Source: Microcebus murinus (taxonomy: Eukaryota; Chordata; Mammalia; Primates; Cheirogaleidae). From it: 64,000 nt of DNA. A model generated the notes under the pieces. That model was not told where the DNA came from and searched no databases. It was given only the letters and a program-made list of their open reading frames with translations. The position numbers and the translations under genes were made by a program. The DNA lies in assembly GCF_040939455.1 (NCBI RefSeq), contig NC_134122.1, forward strand, positions 27,745,501 through 27,809,500. The letters run 5' to 3'. Shown here one piece after another: positions 62,351-64,000 of the stretch (positions within the stretch are counted from its first letter, which is position 1; every line of letters begins with the position of its first letter).

Positions 62351-63704
62351 GTATTTCCTTCAAGCTTTACTGAACAGGATTCATTCTAGTTGTCTCCCTT
62401 TTTGAATCAGTGGCTGGCTTCTCCAATAGTGAGAACCCTGGTTTCCATCATCCTTAATATATTTCTTATTGAATCAACATCCTTTACATAGCCACCACCC
62501 ATCCCTCCCCACTCACAGATGTCTTCTCACCTCACTTGGGCTCTCCACACCCTACGTGGGCTCTGGCTCTTCTTGCAGGGTCCACTCTGCATAGCCCCCT
62601 CCTCCCCTTGCTTGGCTCCTGAACCCAGACCAGGCTGCCCCTGCATGTGGACACCACTAGGACTCAATCCTCTACCTTAACCTGTGCCACCACCCTTATG
62701 CAACACACCTAATGGCTTTGGGAATGAATTTCTCAGAGAAGAAAGTGGAGGGAAGGAGCAGAAAGGAAAAGTAAGAACACTGTGCACTGTCTGATACCAG
62801 CTGAAACTGATGAGTGCTTTTAGTCTTCCTGTCAAACCAATTGACCAACTGACAATTTCTTATTCAGTGTTTATTGTGCTTAGACATTTTGAAGTTAAAA
62901 ATGGACTACAAGAGATATAAGAAAACATGCTTCCTGGCTTCCAGAAGCATCAGGGGAGATGGGATTAAGATATTAAATCACAACTAATAGTATCATAATA
63001 AGTTCATCCTGTGAGTGTTACAAAAATTTGTGCTTCAAAAGATAAAATTAGACTATGAATATACATTCTAAGCAATGAGCAAAGTCACAATGGCTTAACT
63101 CTCACCTATGTTAATAGTCAAATTGGAGTTTTGAAATAGGCCCAGGGAACCAGTGATTATGATGACAAAAAATTCTTAGTTGCTGGTTCTCAATTACTCA
63201 GTCCTATAGATTCTTCCTTAATGTGCATGAAGGCATCGGAGAATAATTTTATAAAGAAATGTTTATTCATTTGCTCAGTATAATATTTATTATAGTATAT
63301 TACAAATAGAACAGGTGGTACAAATGCCACTATTATAGCCACCACAATAGCTCTTACTTTTATCAACAATTCTTGATAAAACTATGGAGAAATATTTATT
63401 TTCTTATAAGAATGGAGAGAGAGTCAATGGTACTAACTCCGGTGGGTGGAGATTGTCCTATGAGGACCAGACAAGTTGAATTCATATATGTGGCTTTGGT
63501 TTAGTTACTACCTCCTTTATATCACACAATCTATACTCTTCCAAAGACACTGAGAGAACACAATGAATATACAGAATTCCTAGTCATTGATCAAGTTCCT
63601 AGGTTAAGCTCCTCTTTATTTCTGAGTTTTATTTAAAATGTAAATTGGGGTCTCTGGTGTTCTTAGATGTTTTTAGAAGAAGAAAGCGAGGTCCTTAGGG
63701 AAAG
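62351..63704. other. CYP3A 3' flank (copy 2)
   Basis: Non-coding, parallel to 8,591-9,580 plus 12,673-13,070 in copy 1. It contains empty sites for the FUNDC2 retrocopy (near 63,360-63,375) and the L1 tail (near 63,543). Candidate poly(A) signals on the minus strand at 63,615-63,620 and 63,628-63,633. Confidence 0.75.
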
Positions 63705-63800
63705 TCAGGCTTCACCCATGGTCCCATGTCTTGAGTCAACCTTTAGAATGATAGGTTTTTCTGGATGAAGCAATCTCTTTGGCATTAATTTAATGGGGAT
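63705..63800 (-). CDS. CYP3A: CYP3A exon 13 of the neighbouring gene (partial gene)
   Basis: After the acceptor CTGTTGCAG (63,801-63,809 read on the minus strand) 31 codons and a TGA (63,705-63,707) read IPIKLMPKRLLHPEKPIILK, then VDSRHGTMGEA. This is a CYP3A C-terminus, one codon longer than the copy at 13,071 and closer to the usual CYP3A pattern at its first residues (IPxK). The rest of the gene lies beyond the window, so whether it is functional cannot be told. The neighbouring intron matches the pseudogene's intron 12 to the window end. Confidence 0.9.
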   Translation of the reverse strand: MPIKLMPKRLLHPEKPIILKVDSRHGTMGEA

Positions 63801-64000
63801 CTGCAACAGTTAAACAAGCATATTGGGAAGCAATAAATAAAGCAAATGAAAAAAAGATAGAAGCAAAGTAGAAAAGATACATTAAGGACAATAATGCTTT
63901 GCAAATTTATAAAACCTTCTTTTAGCATCATATATCTTGGATTTTGTATACTAATTCTATAAGCTGCGTGAAGATTGGATAGTGAAAGCAATCTTGCATC

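Larger units (their letters stand above)
59150..64000. repeat. Segmental duplication, copy 2
   Basis: Matches 49-1,967 and then 7,286 onward of copy 1. It lacks 1,968-7,288 (junction 61,074-61,076), the FUNDC2 retrocopy and the 68-bp L1 tail. It starts abruptly after the CpG-rich block and runs off the window end. Confidence 0.9.

Overview
The window is primate genomic DNA, most likely from a strepsirrhine and probably a Malagasy lemur. The evidence is five dimeric Alu elements that carry the strepsirrhine middle segment (agaaattaattggccaac), several L1 elements of matching type, and a CYP3A locus read on the minus strand. There is no bacterial or free-virus gene content. About three quarters of the window is interspersed repeats nested in or around cytochrome P450 3A sequence.

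Layout. 49-13,363 and 59,150-64,000 are two copies of one segmental duplication; each ends in the last exon of a CYP3A gene. Copy 1 contains two L1 5' halves facing each other tail to tail (298-8,590), a FUNDC2 processed pseudogene with target-site duplications (9,596-12,657) and a 68-bp L1 tail (12,838-12,905). Copy 2 lacks the last two insertions and lacks 5.3 kb of the L1 pair. From 34,619 down to 13,071 lies a decayed CYP3A gene: exons 2-7 and 10-13 can be placed, mostly at family exon lengths. It has a nonsense codon in exon 11, lost splice donors after exons 10 and 2, a 2-bp frameshift in exon 6, and no visible exons 1, 8 or 9. A 5'-truncated L1 sits where exons 8-9 should be. A near-complete L1 (35,273-42,115) carrying a small hAT element lies upstream of exon 2.

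A second near-complete L1, in minus orientation (43,036-56,741), is split by a 7.1-kb betaretrovirus-like provirus (44,356-51,476) in plus orientation. The provirus has 423-bp LTRs differing at one base, a 6-bp target duplication, a Lys-type primer binding site, an open gag, a dUTPase-protease frame, and a pol with one frame break. Both -1 frameshift heptamers are in register. Env is reduced to a 35-codon leader behind an intact-looking splice acceptor. Before the 3' LTR lies an RNA element resembling the constitutive transport element (CTE) of simian type-D retroviruses, with its two internal loops in tandem rather than rotated orientation.

From 56,757 to 58,430 there is an AT-rich array of six roughly 300-bp units, each carrying a palindrome of the form ACATCTAG-loop-CTAGATGT. 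It is followed by a GC- and CpG-rich block (58,545-59,148) that abuts duplication copy 2. I cannot identify this segment; it is the least explained part of the window.

The order of events can be partly read: CYP3A duplication; then the FUNDC2 retrocopy and L1 tail in copy 1; L1 insertions into the upstream CYP3A pseudogene region; and last the provirus, which is nearly as it was when it integrated.
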